Shown piece after piece: positions 9,801 through 17,800 of a stretch of 64,000 nucleotides of DNA. Below the pieces are notes generated by a model. It was not told the DNA's origin and made no database searches. It was given only the letters and a program-made list of their open reading frames with translations. Every line of letters starts with the position of its first letter. Positions within the stretch are counted from its first letter, which is position 1. Location: positions 124,001 to 188,000 of the forward strand of contig NZ_JAJLQY010000009.1 in assembly GCF_020991275.1 (NCBI RefSeq), written 5' to 3'. This DNA is from Actinocorallia sp. API 0066. GTDB lineage: Bacteria > Actinomycetota > Actinomycetes > Streptosporangiales > Streptosporangiaceae. A program made the translations under genes and the position numbers.

Positions 9801-9969
9801 GATCTGCCCGGCGCCGGTGTGGGACCGGCACCGGGCGGTGGGGCTGTCAGCGCAGGGACTTCTGGTCAACGGCAGGCTGGAGCGGCGGGAGGGTGTCGTC
9901 CACGTGCACGCGACCAGGCTCCGGCGCCTGCCCGTCCCCGGGAAGGTCCGCAGCAGGGACTTCCACTGA
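6811..9969 (+). CDS. dnaE2: Error-prone DNA polymerase DnaE2
   Basis: About 1052 aa, close to known DnaE2 (roughly 1050-1180). It starts with a PHP domain (AELHCHSSFSFLDGASDP; TDHDGMYG), then the C-family polymerase core with the catalytic PDIDLDIEH near residue 405, helix-hairpin-helix motifs (GFTPQESDALRQAMSSKR; LGFSSFGFPESHSQSFAHL) and a C-terminal OB fold (GGLVTHRQRPPTAGGVVFLSLEDETGTTNVI). It performs mutagenic bypass with ImuA'/ImuB. GTG 6811 follows GAGGGGACGGTT; GTG 6847 is an alternative. The frame is open upstream into the repeat block (to 6313), which I regard as noncoding for this gene. No LexA box is seen directly upstream. The 3' end overlaps the convergent GH16 gene by 123 nt. 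Confidence 0.9.
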   Translation: MEAGVGEEGRGFVAGEVGWAELHCHSSFSFLDGASDPAALAREAARLGVGYVAITDHDGMYGAVQFADAVRAAGIRGVYGAELSLDMPGRRAGEADPGGWHLLVLARGAEGYRRLCAAITKAQLRGGEKGRPRYDLDELSEAHDGHWAVLTGCRKGPLSRGVGLAELGERFGRGNVFAELIDHRMPGDDPRNDALHAEARKLGFGVVASNNAHYATPGPEARLAQTLAAIRARTPLDQMEGWLHAAGTAHLRTGAEMAVRLARFPGVREATVELAEACSFDFKADPPGLPRWPVPDGHTEASYLRELTYKGAVRRYGPRDAERVPGAWKQIDHELDVIERMKFPGYFLIVHDIVEFCREKGILCQGRGSAANSAACFALGITGVDAVHHRLLFERFLSPGRDGPPDIDLDIEHKRREEAIQYVYRKYGRECTAQVANVISYRPKMAVRDAARALGYSPGQQDAWSKQVDWRDPVNIDLVPPQVMELAEQMSRLPRHLGIHSGGMVICERPVGEVCPIEWAAREGRSVLQWDKDDCASAGLVKFDLLGLGMLSALADCFRLVAAHHGEHYDLATLPQDDPAVYAMLCDADSVGVFQVESRAQMATLPRLRPRKFYDLVIEVALIRPGPIQGGSVHPYLKRRSGDEEATIPHPLMRNALERTLGVPLFQEQMMQLAVDCAGFTPQESDALRQAMSSKRAPERIERLRARLLAGMTERGIPRDVALDVYDKILGFSSFGFPESHSQSFAHLVYASSWLKRHFPAAFTAALLRNQPMGFYSPQSLLGDAKRHGVTVRPVDVNASAAQATLEEPLPPTTRHPHGPERRQPAIRIGLDAVRDLGDEAAQRIAEGRPYTSMEDLALRVPLSAAALEALATAGAFDRFGLSRREAIWTAGALAGTRPGQLPGTTPGLRAPGLPEMSVVEETLADLWSTGISAVHPMAHVRPLLEEYRALTAVALRTARDASNVVVGGLVTHRQRPPTAGGVVFLSLEDETGTTNVICPAPVWDRHRAVGLSAQGLLVNGRLERREGVVHVHATRLRRLPVPGKVRSRDFH

Positions 9970-10908
9970 CACCGTCACCCTGTCCACGAGCATGGGGTGG
10001 CCGGGCTCGGTGGCGGGGCCGACGTCGCCGCCGTTGCCGCGCGGCATCGCGCCGCCCATCGCCATCGTGAAGATGACGAAGAAGCCGTCGCCTTCGGTCA
10101 TGTTGTCCCAGGCGCGTTTCCACCGGCGCTCGGAGACGCCGCGCGGCGGGTCGTCGCGGGTGAGGCGGTGCACCCGCCTGCCGTCGAGGTACCAGCGGAT
10201 CTCCTCGGCGTCGGTGCGGCGGTCGAACTCCAGCCGGTAGGTGTGGAAGCCGTCGCCGCAGCCGACCGGCGCGCACTCGGCCGACGTGCCCCGGCCCACG
10301 GGTTCGCGGCACGGGCCGCCGGAGCTGCCCTCGCCGCGGATGCCGCAGTGCAGGGTGAAATACGCCCGGTTCTTCCCGTTGACGTGTTCGACGATGTCGA
10401 TCTCGCCGCCGGACGGCCAGTTGCCGTCCTCCGGGTGGCGGCGCTGCGCCTGGTTGAGCAGCCAGAACGACGGCCAGTAGCCGTTCGCGCGGACCCCGGT
10501 GATGCCGGGCATCTTGATCTCGGCCTCGAAGGCGGTGCGGGTGCCGTCGGCGAACCTGAAGACCTTCGCGCTGTTGATGCGGGCGGACGTCCACTCGGTG
10601 CCGTTGCGGCGCGGGGTGAGCGCGAGCCTGCCCTTGCCGTCCTTGGCGACGTTGGCGGGGTCCGCCGTCATCCTGGCGATCTCCCCGGTCCCGAAGTTCT
10701 GCGGCCCCTTCCCGCCGAGCGGCGACACCGTCCGGTGCCCGAGATCGGGGATCCACTCGGCCCCCGGCCCCGCCCCCTTCTCGCCCGAAAAATCATCATG
10801 GAACAGAACTTTCCACCCGGGCGGCACCGGCACGTCCCGGGGTGTCCCGGACAACGCGGGCCTCGGCGCCGGCCGCTGCTCCCCGCCCTTCCCCGCCACC
10901 CCAACCAC
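9847..10908 (-). CDS. Secreted GH16-family glycosidase (beta-glucanase-like)
   Basis: 353 aa from the first canonical start (GTG 10908). The GH16 jelly-roll domain (GWKVLFHDDFSGEKG to the end) carries the catalytic ExDxxE motif in WPSGGEIDIVEHVNG. The family retains beta-1,3/1,4 glucan or galactan hydrolysis or transglycosylation; the substrate is not predictable. The frame stays open upstream to an in-frame TGA near 11308 and encodes a signal-peptide-like stretch (HQALAVALCSTSLYAPTAAAA) and a Pro-rich linker. No ATG, GTG or TTG occurs in that extension. A GGAGGA followed by ACC and ATC (11266-11268) suggests either a rare AUC start (CDS 9847-11268) or a lost start codon. It is a paralogue of the next gene. 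Confidence 0.8.
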   Translation of the reverse strand: MVGVAGKGGEQRPAPRPALSGTPRDVPVPPGWKVLFHDDFSGEKGAGPGAEWIPDLGHRTVSPLGGKGPQNFGTGEIARMTADPANVAKDGKGRLALTPRRNGTEWTSARINSAKVFRFADGTRTAFEAEIKMPGITGVRANGYWPSFWLLNQAQRRHPEDGNWPSGGEIDIVEHVNGKNRAYFTLHCGIRGEGSSGGPCREPVGRGTSAECAPVGCGDGFHTYRLEFDRRTDAEEIRWYLDGRRVHRLTRDDPPRGVSERRWKRAWDNMTEGDGFFVIFTMAMGGAMPRGNGGDVGPATEPGHPMLVDRVTVSVEVPAADLPGDGQAPEPGRVHVDDTLPPLQPAVDQKSLR

Positions 10909-11265
10909 TCCGGGTTCCTTGGAAGGCCCAGACGCGGGCCGCTGCTCTCCGGCCGTCGCGGAGCCCTTTGTGTCGGGGTGTTGTGCTGGGGGAGTCTGGG
11001 AGGTGGGCTTTTTTGGGGGGGTTTGGGGGGAGTCGCGGGGGTTGCTGGAGGGGAGTTCGGCCAGGGGGGTTGGTGGGGGGAGGGGGCGGGTGTGGGCGGC
11101 TGCGGCGGTGGGGGCGTAGAGGGAGGTTGAGCAGAGGGCGACGGCGAGGGCCTGGTGTATCCGGTGTCGGGTGGCCTCGGGTGAAGGGGGGGCGGGGCGC
11201 TCGGCGGAGGGGTGTCGGGCGAGCGCGGCCGATGGGGTGGGCTTGGGTGGGGTGGGGCGGGTGTT

Positions 11266-11277
11266 GATGGTTCCTCC
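11266..11277 (-). promoter_or_regulatory. Ribosome-binding site followed by a non-canonical ATC
   Basis: On the minus strand GGAGGAACCATCAACACC opens the extended GH16 frame: a consensus Shine-Dalgarno (11272-11277) sits three bases before ATC, and a signal-peptide-like sequence follows about 35 codons later. No usual start codon exists between the upstream in-frame stop and 10908. Initiation at ATC is an inference. Confidence 0.45.
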
Positions 11278-11344
11278 CGGGCGCGGGTGGTGGCGTGTGG
11301 GACGCCTTCACCGTGCCCGGGAGTGATCGTGCTGACACGTCGCG

Positions 11345-12958
11345 TCAGGGAAGGAACGTGAACCAGTTGACGTTCACGAACTCCTGCTTGTGGTCGGCGG
11401 TGAACCTGAGGTGCACGTCGTGGACGCCCGTCGTGGCCGGGATCTCGACGAGGACGTCGGCCCAGTCCTGCCAGCCGCCCGTGTTGGGCACCTTGACCGT
11501 CGCGACCGGCGCGGAGTCGGCCGAGTCGAGCCGCACCTCGATCGCGCCGCCCGCGCCGCCGCCCGCCCCGCCGGAGATCCGGGCGAGGAACTTGGTGGAG
11601 CCGCCGGGGCCGAAGGCGATGTCGTCGTAGCGGGCCCAGTCGCCGTCGGCGATCCAGCCGATGAACTCGGTCTTGCCGATGTCGTCGGCGTCGGCGGTCC
11701 GCAGCCCCGACTGCGCCGAGAACCCCTCGGCCTGGACGAACGGCGGACTCCACGCGGCGGGAGAGTCAGGGTCGAGTGGGGGCGGCGAAGATGTCGCGGG
11801 GGCTTCGGGCGCGGGGGAGTCCTCCGCCGGGGGGCTTTCCGGCTCTTCAGCGGGACTCTCCGTAGCCGTCGGCGAAGGCGAGGGCGTCGGGTCGGCAGGC
11901 ACGGCGGGTGCGACGTCCTCGTCGGGCGCCCCGGCGCCACGGGCCATGACCTTCACGTAGTCGACGAGCATCGGGTGCCCGGGTTCGGTGGAGTCGGCGA
12001 TGTCGCCGCCGTTGCCGCGCGGCATGTCGCCGCCCATGGCGACGACGAAGATGATGAAGAATCCGTCGCCGCCGGTCATGTTGTCCCATGCCTGGCGCCA
12101 CTGGCCGCCGTCGGTGCCGCCGGGCGGGTTGTTGCGCTCCAGCCGGTGGGTGAGGCGGCCGTCGAGGTACCAGCGCATCTCCTCGGCGGCGGTGCGGCGG
12201 TCGAACTCGAACCGGTAGGTGTGGTATCCGGCCTGGCAGGTGACGGGCGCGCACTCGACGGAGGTGCCTTGGCCGGTGTGTTCGTTGCAGGGGCCGCCCT
12301 GGTCGCCCGCGCCCTTGATGCCGCAGTGCAGGGTGAAGTGGGCGCGGTTGTGGCCGTTGACGTTCTCGACGATGTCGATTTCGCCGCCGGAGGGCCAGTT
12401 GTCCTGTTCGGGGTGGAGGCGTTGTTGCTGGTTGAGCAGCCAGAACGAGGGCCAGTAGCCGAGTGCCTGGGCGCCCGCGACGTCGGGCATCTTGATGCGG
12501 GCCTCGAAGGCGGTCTGCCCGCCGTCGGCGAACTTGAAGACCTGTTCGCTGTTGATCCGGGCCGACGTCCAGCCGCCCGCGCCGTCCTTGCGGGGGGTGA
12601 TGGCGAGGTTGCCCTTGCCGTCGGTGGCGACGTTGGCGGGGTCGCGGGTCATCGCGGCGATCTCGGTGGTGCCGAAGTTCATCGGTCCGGTGCCGCCGAG
12701 GGGTGAGACGGTGTGGTGGCCGATGTCGGGGAGCCAGTGGTCGCCGGGGTAGACGCCGTTGGCGCCGCCGAATCCATCCTCAAAGAGGACTTTCCACCCG
12801 TCGTCGGGTGCCGCGGCGGCGCTGAGCGTGAACCCGCCGGCGCGTTCGACGACGCTCCACGCGCCGAAGACTCCCGCGAGGACGCCGAAGGCCATCCCCG
12901 CGGCGATCATGAAGTGGTAGCGGTCCCGGCTCCGCAGCGCGGAGAGGAGTCCGGCCAT
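11345..12958 (-). CDS. Secreted GH16 glycosidase with C-terminal CBM6-like domain
   Basis: 537 aa. An N-terminal membrane or signal segment (FMIAAGMAFGVLAGVFGAWSVV) is followed by a GH16 domain (residues ~55-300) with catalytic residues in WPSGGEIDIVENVNG, a Pro/Glu/Ser linker of ~60 residues, and a C-terminal beta-sandwich starting FVQAEGFSAQSGLRTADADD that resembles carbohydrate-binding module 6. It likely acts outside the cell on a polysaccharide. ATG 12958 is preceded by GGGAGAG at good spacing; the frame is open further upstream to 13063. It is a close paralogue of the adjacent GH16, with near-identical blocks around YWPSFWLLNQ and GHPMLVD. Confidence 0.9.
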   Translation of the reverse strand: MAGLLSALRSRDRYHFMIAAGMAFGVLAGVFGAWSVVERAGGFTLSAAAAPDDGWKVLFEDGFGGANGVYPGDHWLPDIGHHTVSPLGGTGPMNFGTTEIAAMTRDPANVATDGKGNLAITPRKDGAGGWTSARINSEQVFKFADGGQTAFEARIKMPDVAGAQALGYWPSFWLLNQQQRLHPEQDNWPSGGEIDIVENVNGHNRAHFTLHCGIKGAGDQGGPCNEHTGQGTSVECAPVTCQAGYHTYRFEFDRRTAAEEMRWYLDGRLTHRLERNNPPGGTDGGQWRQAWDNMTGGDGFFIIFVVAMGGDMPRGNGGDIADSTEPGHPMLVDYVKVMARGAGAPDEDVAPAVPADPTPSPSPTATESPAEEPESPPAEDSPAPEAPATSSPPPLDPDSPAAWSPPFVQAEGFSAQSGLRTADADDIGKTEFIGWIADGDWARYDDIAFGPGGSTKFLARISGGAGGGAGGAIEVRLDSADSAPVATVKVPNTGGWQDWADVLVEIPATTGVHDVHLRFTADHKQEFVNVNWFTFLP

Positions 12959-13092
12959 GGGCTCTCCCGACGATCCGGCCAAGCGCAGGGGGAGCAGGGC
13001 GCCTCCCCGGCCCCAACTATGCCCGGATGACAGCGGCAACACGCCGAGAATTGCCGATGTCAATAAATGTCGGCATTCGGGATGGCCGAAAC

Positions 13093-13123
13093 CGTGCGGG
13101 GACGGACGGACCGCCCCCGCACG
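13093..13123 (-). terminator. Hairpin terminator after CAP gene
   Basis: The arms 13093-13101 and 13115-13123 (CGTGCGGGG/CCCCGCACG), with a further CGG/CCG pairing inside, lie just downstream of the CAP gene stop. On the minus strand they are followed by GTTTCGG. The intergenic sequence to the GH16 start holds no further gene. Confidence 0.65.
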
Positions 13124-13129
13124 ACGCGG

Positions 13130-13690
13130 CTACTTCCAGCCGAAGTCCTGCGTCCAGTACCGCTTGTGGTGCCCGACGCCGAGGGTCTTCAGCTTGCAGT
13201 TGAGGATGTTGGCGCGGTGGCCCTTGCTGTTCATCCACGCCTTGACGACCGAGGCCGCCGTCGGGTACCCGGCCGCGATGTTCTCCGCGCCGGGGTACTT
13301 GTAGCCCTCGGCCTTGATGCGGTCCCAGGGCGAGCGGCCGTCCTTGGAGTCATGGGAGAAGTAGTTCTTCACCTTCATGTCCTTGGAGTGCTTGCGCGCG
13401 GCCCGCGTCAGCTTGGCGTTCGCCTTGAGGGGCTTGCACCCGGCCTTGGCGCGCGCCTTGTTCGTGAGCTGGAGCACCTTGTACTCCTTGGGGCCCATGC
13501 CGCCCTTGGCGGGTGCCTTGGCCGCGACGGGGGTGACGGCGAAGGCGGGGTCGGTGAAGTCGATCTCCTGGGCGGTGTGCTCGGTGTTCTGGGTGCTCTT
13601 CCCGGTGGCGTCCACGACGGAGCCCGACCCACATCCGGTGAGCAGGACGAGGGCGGAGACCGAGATGATGAGCGGGAGCTTGGGGGTCAT
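13130..13690 (-). CDS. CAP-domain (SCP-like) lipoprotein
   Basis: 186 aa. A type II signal peptide ends in the lipobox LVLLTGC (Cys at residue ~20). A short linker leads to a CAP/SCP domain with the usual blocks LTNKARAKAGCKPLKANAKLTRAARKHSKDM, YFSHDSKDGRSPWDRIKAEGY, GAENIAAGYPTA and GHRANILNCKLKTLGVG. Bacterial CAP proteins are extracytoplasmic and often linked to the cell wall; the biochemical activity is unclear. ATG 13690 has GGAGATGAT upstream. It is a tandem paralogue of the next gene and shares an upstream element with it. Confidence 0.9.
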   Translation of the reverse strand: MTPKLPLIISVSALVLLTGCGSGSVVDATGKSTQNTEHTAQEIDFTDPAFAVTPVAAKAPAKGGMGPKEYKVLQLTNKARAKAGCKPLKANAKLTRAARKHSKDMKVKNYFSHDSKDGRSPWDRIKAEGYKYPGAENIAAGYPTAASVVKAWMNSKGHRANILNCKLKTLGVGHHKRYWTQDFGWK

Positions 13691-13733
13691 ATCATCTCCA
13701 ATTGCAACGAAGCGGTAACACCATAGTGGGACC

Positions 13734-13773
13734 AAGGTGATGCTTGTGCCGCTTGGTGCAAATCGCCCTTAAA
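13734..13773 (-). promoter_or_regulatory. Conserved upstream element, CAP gene 1
   Basis: The stretch ending TGCAAATCGCCCTTAAA (plus strand) is almost the same as the one upstream of the second CAP gene (14605-14643), including the block GTGATG(C/T)TTGTG. The remaining intergenic DNA is not similar. It lies 45-85 nt before the start codon, so it may be a shared promoter or regulator site, or a relic of the gene duplication. Confidence 0.5.
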
Positions 13774-13811
13774 GGTGCGTCAGGGATGATCTGTGCAGGT
13801 GGGACGGGGGG

Positions 13812-14561
13812 TCAGGTCCAGCCGAAGTTCTGGGTCCAGTACCGCTGGTGCTCGCCGACGCCCAGCGCCTTGAGCTTGCAGTTGAGGATGTTGGCCCGGT
13901 GTCCGTCGCTGTTCATCCAGCCCTTCACCACGGCCTCCGGCGTCGGGTACCCGGCGGCGATGTTCTCCGCGCCGGGGTCCAGGTAGCCCTCGGCCTTGAT
14001 CCGGTCCCACGGCGACCTGCCGTCCTGCGAGTCGTGCGCGAAGTACCCGTTGACCGCCATGTCCGTCGAGTGCTTGCGTGCCGCCCGCACCAGCCGCGCG
14101 TCCGCCCGCAGCGCCGGACACCCGGCCTTGGCCCGCTCGGCGTTCGTCAGCGCGAACACCTTCGCCTCGACGGCCGTCATCCCGCCTCCTCCGGGCGCCT
14201 GCCCCGTCGGCTTGGGCTTCGGCTTGGGCTTCGGTGAACTGGGCTTCGGCTTGGGCGTGGGCGACCCCTGGGTGGGCTTCGGTTTCACGGCCGTCGGCGT
14301 CGCCGGCTTCGGCTTGGCCGTCCTGGTCTTCGTCACGGACTTCGTCGGGCGCGGCCGCTTCGTCTTCGTCGGCGACGGCGCGACGCTCGGCGACTCCCCG
14401 ACGTCGTCCCCGCCCGGCCCCGCAACCGTCCCCCCGCCCGGCGTCGCCGCCCCCGAAGCCCCGGGTCGCGACGCCGCCGCGTCCTCCGTCCCCCCGGCCG
14501 CACACCCACCCGTCAGCACAAGCGCGGCGACCGCGACAACAAGCCCGACCCTGACGTCCAT
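13812..14561 (-). CDS. CAP-domain (SCP-like) lipoprotein with K/P-rich linker
   Basis: 249 aa. A lipoprotein signal ends in ALVLTGGC. It is followed by ~110 residues of Ser/Pro/Lys/Thr-rich linker with KPKPKP and TKTKRPRPTKS runs, probably spanning the cell wall, and a C-terminal CAP domain (LTNAERAKAGCPALRADARLVRAARKHSTDM; YFAHDSQDGRSPWDRIKAEGY; HRANILNCKLKALGVG). ATG 14561 follows GGGAGATGCC. It differs from its neighbour mainly in the long linker, so the pair may reach different depths in the envelope. Confidence 0.9.
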   Translation of the reverse strand: MDVRVGLVVAVAALVLTGGCAAGGTEDAAASRPGASGAATPGGGTVAGPGGDDVGESPSVAPSPTKTKRPRPTKSVTKTRTAKPKPATPTAVKPKPTQGSPTPKPKPSSPKPKPKPKPTGQAPGGGGMTAVEAKVFALTNAERAKAGCPALRADARLVRAARKHSTDMAVNGYFAHDSQDGRSPWDRIKAEGYLDPGAENIAAGYPTPEAVVKGWMNSDGHRANILNCKLKALGVGEHQRYWTQNFGWT

Positions 14562-14604
14562 GGCATCTCCCACAGCAACACGACGGCATCCCACTGGTCA
14601 GGCA

Positions 14605-14643
14605 AGTGTGATGTTTGTGTCCTGTGTTGCAAATCCCCTTAAA
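14605..14643 (-). promoter_or_regulatory. Conserved upstream element, CAP gene 2
   Basis: Second copy of the ~40-bp element (ends TTGCAAATCCCCTTAAA on the plus strand), 44-82 nt before ATG 14561. See the copy at 13734-13773. Confidence 0.5.
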
Positions 14644-14805
14644 CAAGATTTATGCCAGCCCCCACCCCACCCGCCCCGTCGGGCGATCAAGACCGAAGTC
14701 GCCTCCTTGACCCGGGCCTGGTCCCGGCAGACTCACCAGGGGTGTGGGGGAGGGCTCATTAATGCTTTGCGCCGGGGGGTTGGGGGGCGCTTATCCTTGG
14801 CGGTT

Positions 14806-17800
14806 GTGAGTGGTGTGTTCGTTTCTGCCGGTGAGCTGCGTCGACGTCTGGGCGGGGTGATGGTGCGGGATGCCGTGCGGTTGGGGCGGCGGTGGGAGGG
14901 GACGCGGAAGATCAGGGACGAGGGGCGGCGGGCGAAGGTCCAGGGGGAGGTGCTGCGGCAGCTTGAGGCGGCTGAGCTGAAGGTCGCCACCAGGGCTGCG
15001 GCGGTGCCGGAGCTCAGGTATCCGGAGCAGTTGCCGGTCAGCCAGAAGAAGGACGACATCGCGGCGGCGATCAGGGACCACCAGGTCGTCATCGTGGCGG
15101 GCGAGACGGGCTCGGGGAAGACGACGCAGCTACCGAAGATCTGCCTGGAGCTGGGCCGGGGCGTCAAGGGGCTGATCGGGCACACGCAGCCCAGAAGGCT
15201 CGCGGCCCGGACGGTCGCGGAGCGGATCGCCGAAGAGCTGGACACCCCGTTCGGCGGCGTCGTCGGCTACAAGGTCAGGTTCACCGACCACTCCAGCGAC
15301 GACACGCTCGTCCGCCTCATGACGGACGGCATCCTGCTCGCCGAACTCCAGCACGACCGCGCACTGGAGGGCTACGACACGCTGATCATCGACGAGGCGC
15401 ACGAGCGCAGCCTGAACATCGACTTCATCCTCGGCTACGTCAAGCAGCTCCTCCCGAGGCGCCCGGATCTCAAGGTGGTCATCACCTCCGCGACGATCGA
15501 CCCCGAGCGGTTCTCCCGGCACTTCGACGACGCCCCGATCATCGAGGTGTCCGGGCGGACGTACCCCGTCGAGGTCCGCTACCGTCCGCCGGAGGACGAC
15601 GTGGACCAGGCCGAGGCGATCTGCGACGCCGTGGACGAGCTCAGCCTTGAGGCTCCGGGCGACATCCTGGTGTTCCTGTCCGGTGAGCGGGAGATCCGGG
15701 ACGCCGCCGACGCCCTCGCGAAGAAGCAGTACCGCAACACCGAGATCCTGCCGCTGTACGCGCGGCTGTCGAACGCCGAGCAGCACCGGGTGTTCCAGCC
15801 GCACCGGGGCCGCCGGATCGTGCTGGCCACGAACGTCGCGGAGACGTCCCTGACCGTTCCGGGCATCAAGTACGTGATCGACCCGGGCACGGCGCGGATC
15901 TCCCGCTACAGCACGCGGTTGAAGGTGCAGCGGCTGCCTATCGAGGCCGTCTCGCAGGCGAGCGCGAACCAGCGCAAGGGCCGCTGCGGCCGCACCTCGG
16001 ACGGCATCTGCGTCCGCCTGTACGACGAGGACGACTTCGTCTCGCGGCCGGAGTTCACCGACCCGGAGATCCTGCGCACCAACCTGGCGTCGGTCATCCT
16101 CCAGATGACGAGCCTGGGCCTGGGCGACGTGGCGAAGTTCCCGTTCATCGACCCGCCGGACCGCCGCGCCGTCAAGGACGGCTTCGACCTGCTGCACGAG
16201 CTGCACGCGCTGGACGGCGAGCGCACCCTCACCGAGATCGGCCGCAAGCTGGCCCGCCTGCCGGTGGACCCCAGGATGGGCCGGATGATCCTGGAGGCGG
16301 ACGCCAACGGCTGCGTCAACGAGGTCATGGTCATCGCGGCGGCCCTCTCGATCCAGGATCCGCGTGAGCGCCCGTCGGACAAACAGCAGGCGGCCGACGA
16401 GAGGCACGCCAGGTTCAAGGACCCGACGAGCGACTTCGCGGCCTACCTGAACCTGTGGAACCACGTGCGGGAGCAGCAGCGGGAGCTTTCGGGCAGCCAG
16501 TTCCGGCGCGGCCTGAAGAACGACTTCCTGCACTATCTGCGCATCCGTGAGTGGCAGGACCTCGTGGGCCAGCTCAAGCAGGTCGGCCGGGATCTGGGCA
16601 TCACCGCCAACACAACACCGGGCGACCCGTACAAGATCCATGTGTCGCTTCTGTCCGGCCTGCTCTCGCACATCGGCCTCTATGACGCCGAGAAGCGCGA
16701 CTATTCAGGCGCGAGAGGGGCGAGGTTCGCGATCTTCCCCGGCTCGGGCCTGTTCAAGAAGAACCCCCGCTGGGTGGTCTCGGCCGAGCTGGTCGAGACG
16801 TCGCGGCTGTGGGCCCGCGTCAACGCCAAGATAGAGCCGGACTGGGTGGAGCCGCTCGCCCAGCACCTGGTGAAGCGCTCCTACAGCGAGCCGCACTGGG
16901 AGAAGAACCAGGCGGCCGTGATGGCGTTGGAGAAGGTGACGCTTTACGGCGTCCCGCTGGTGACGAACCGCAAGGTCAACTACGGGCGGATCGACCCGGA
17001 GCTGTCCCGCGACCTGTTCATCAGGCACGCCCTGGTCGAGGGCGACTGGGAGACCCACCACCGCTTCTTCCACGCCAACCGCAAGCTCCTCGCGGAGGTC
17101 GGCGAACTGGAGGAGCGGGCCCGCCGCCGCGACATCGTGGTGGACGACGAGACCCTCGTCGACTTCTACGACCAGCGCGTCCCGGCCGACGTCGTCTCCG
17201 GCGCCCACTTCGACGCCTGGTGGAAGACGGAGCAGCGGGTCCAGCCGGATCTGCTCGCCTTCGAGAAGTCCATGCTGGTGCACGAGACGGCCGCCGAGGT
17301 CACCGAGCAGGACTACCCCGACACGTGGCGGCAGGGCGACCTGACGTTCAAGCTCACCTACCAGTTCGAGCCCGGCGCCGACGCGGACGGCGTCACCGCG
17401 CACATCCCGCTGCACCTGCTCAACCAGGTGTCCGAGGACGGTTTTGACTGGATGGTCCCCGGCCTGCGCCAGGATCTCGTGACGGCCCTGATCCGGGCGC
17501 TGCCGAAGCAGACCCGCGTCAACTTTGTCCCGGCGCCCGACTTCGCCCGCCGTGTCCTGGAACGGCTCGTCCCCTATCAGGGCTCCCTCGTGGACGCCCT
17601 GAGCGCGGAACTCAAGGCGATGACGGGCGTCACGGTCGCCTCCGAGTCGTGGCAGCCCGGCCAGATATCCGACCACCTCCGGATGACCTTCCGCGTCATC
17701 GACAAACGCCGCAAACGCCTCGCCGAAGGCAAGGATCTCGCCAAGCTCAAACGCGACCTCGCCCCCCGCCAGCAGCAGACCCTCGCGAGGTCGTCCGGCA

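Noticed and set aside
13734-14643. c-di-AMP (ydaO) riboswitch before the CAP lipoprotein genes
   Set aside because: The conserved stretch is only about 40 bp and lacks the long pseudo-symmetric ydaO architecture.
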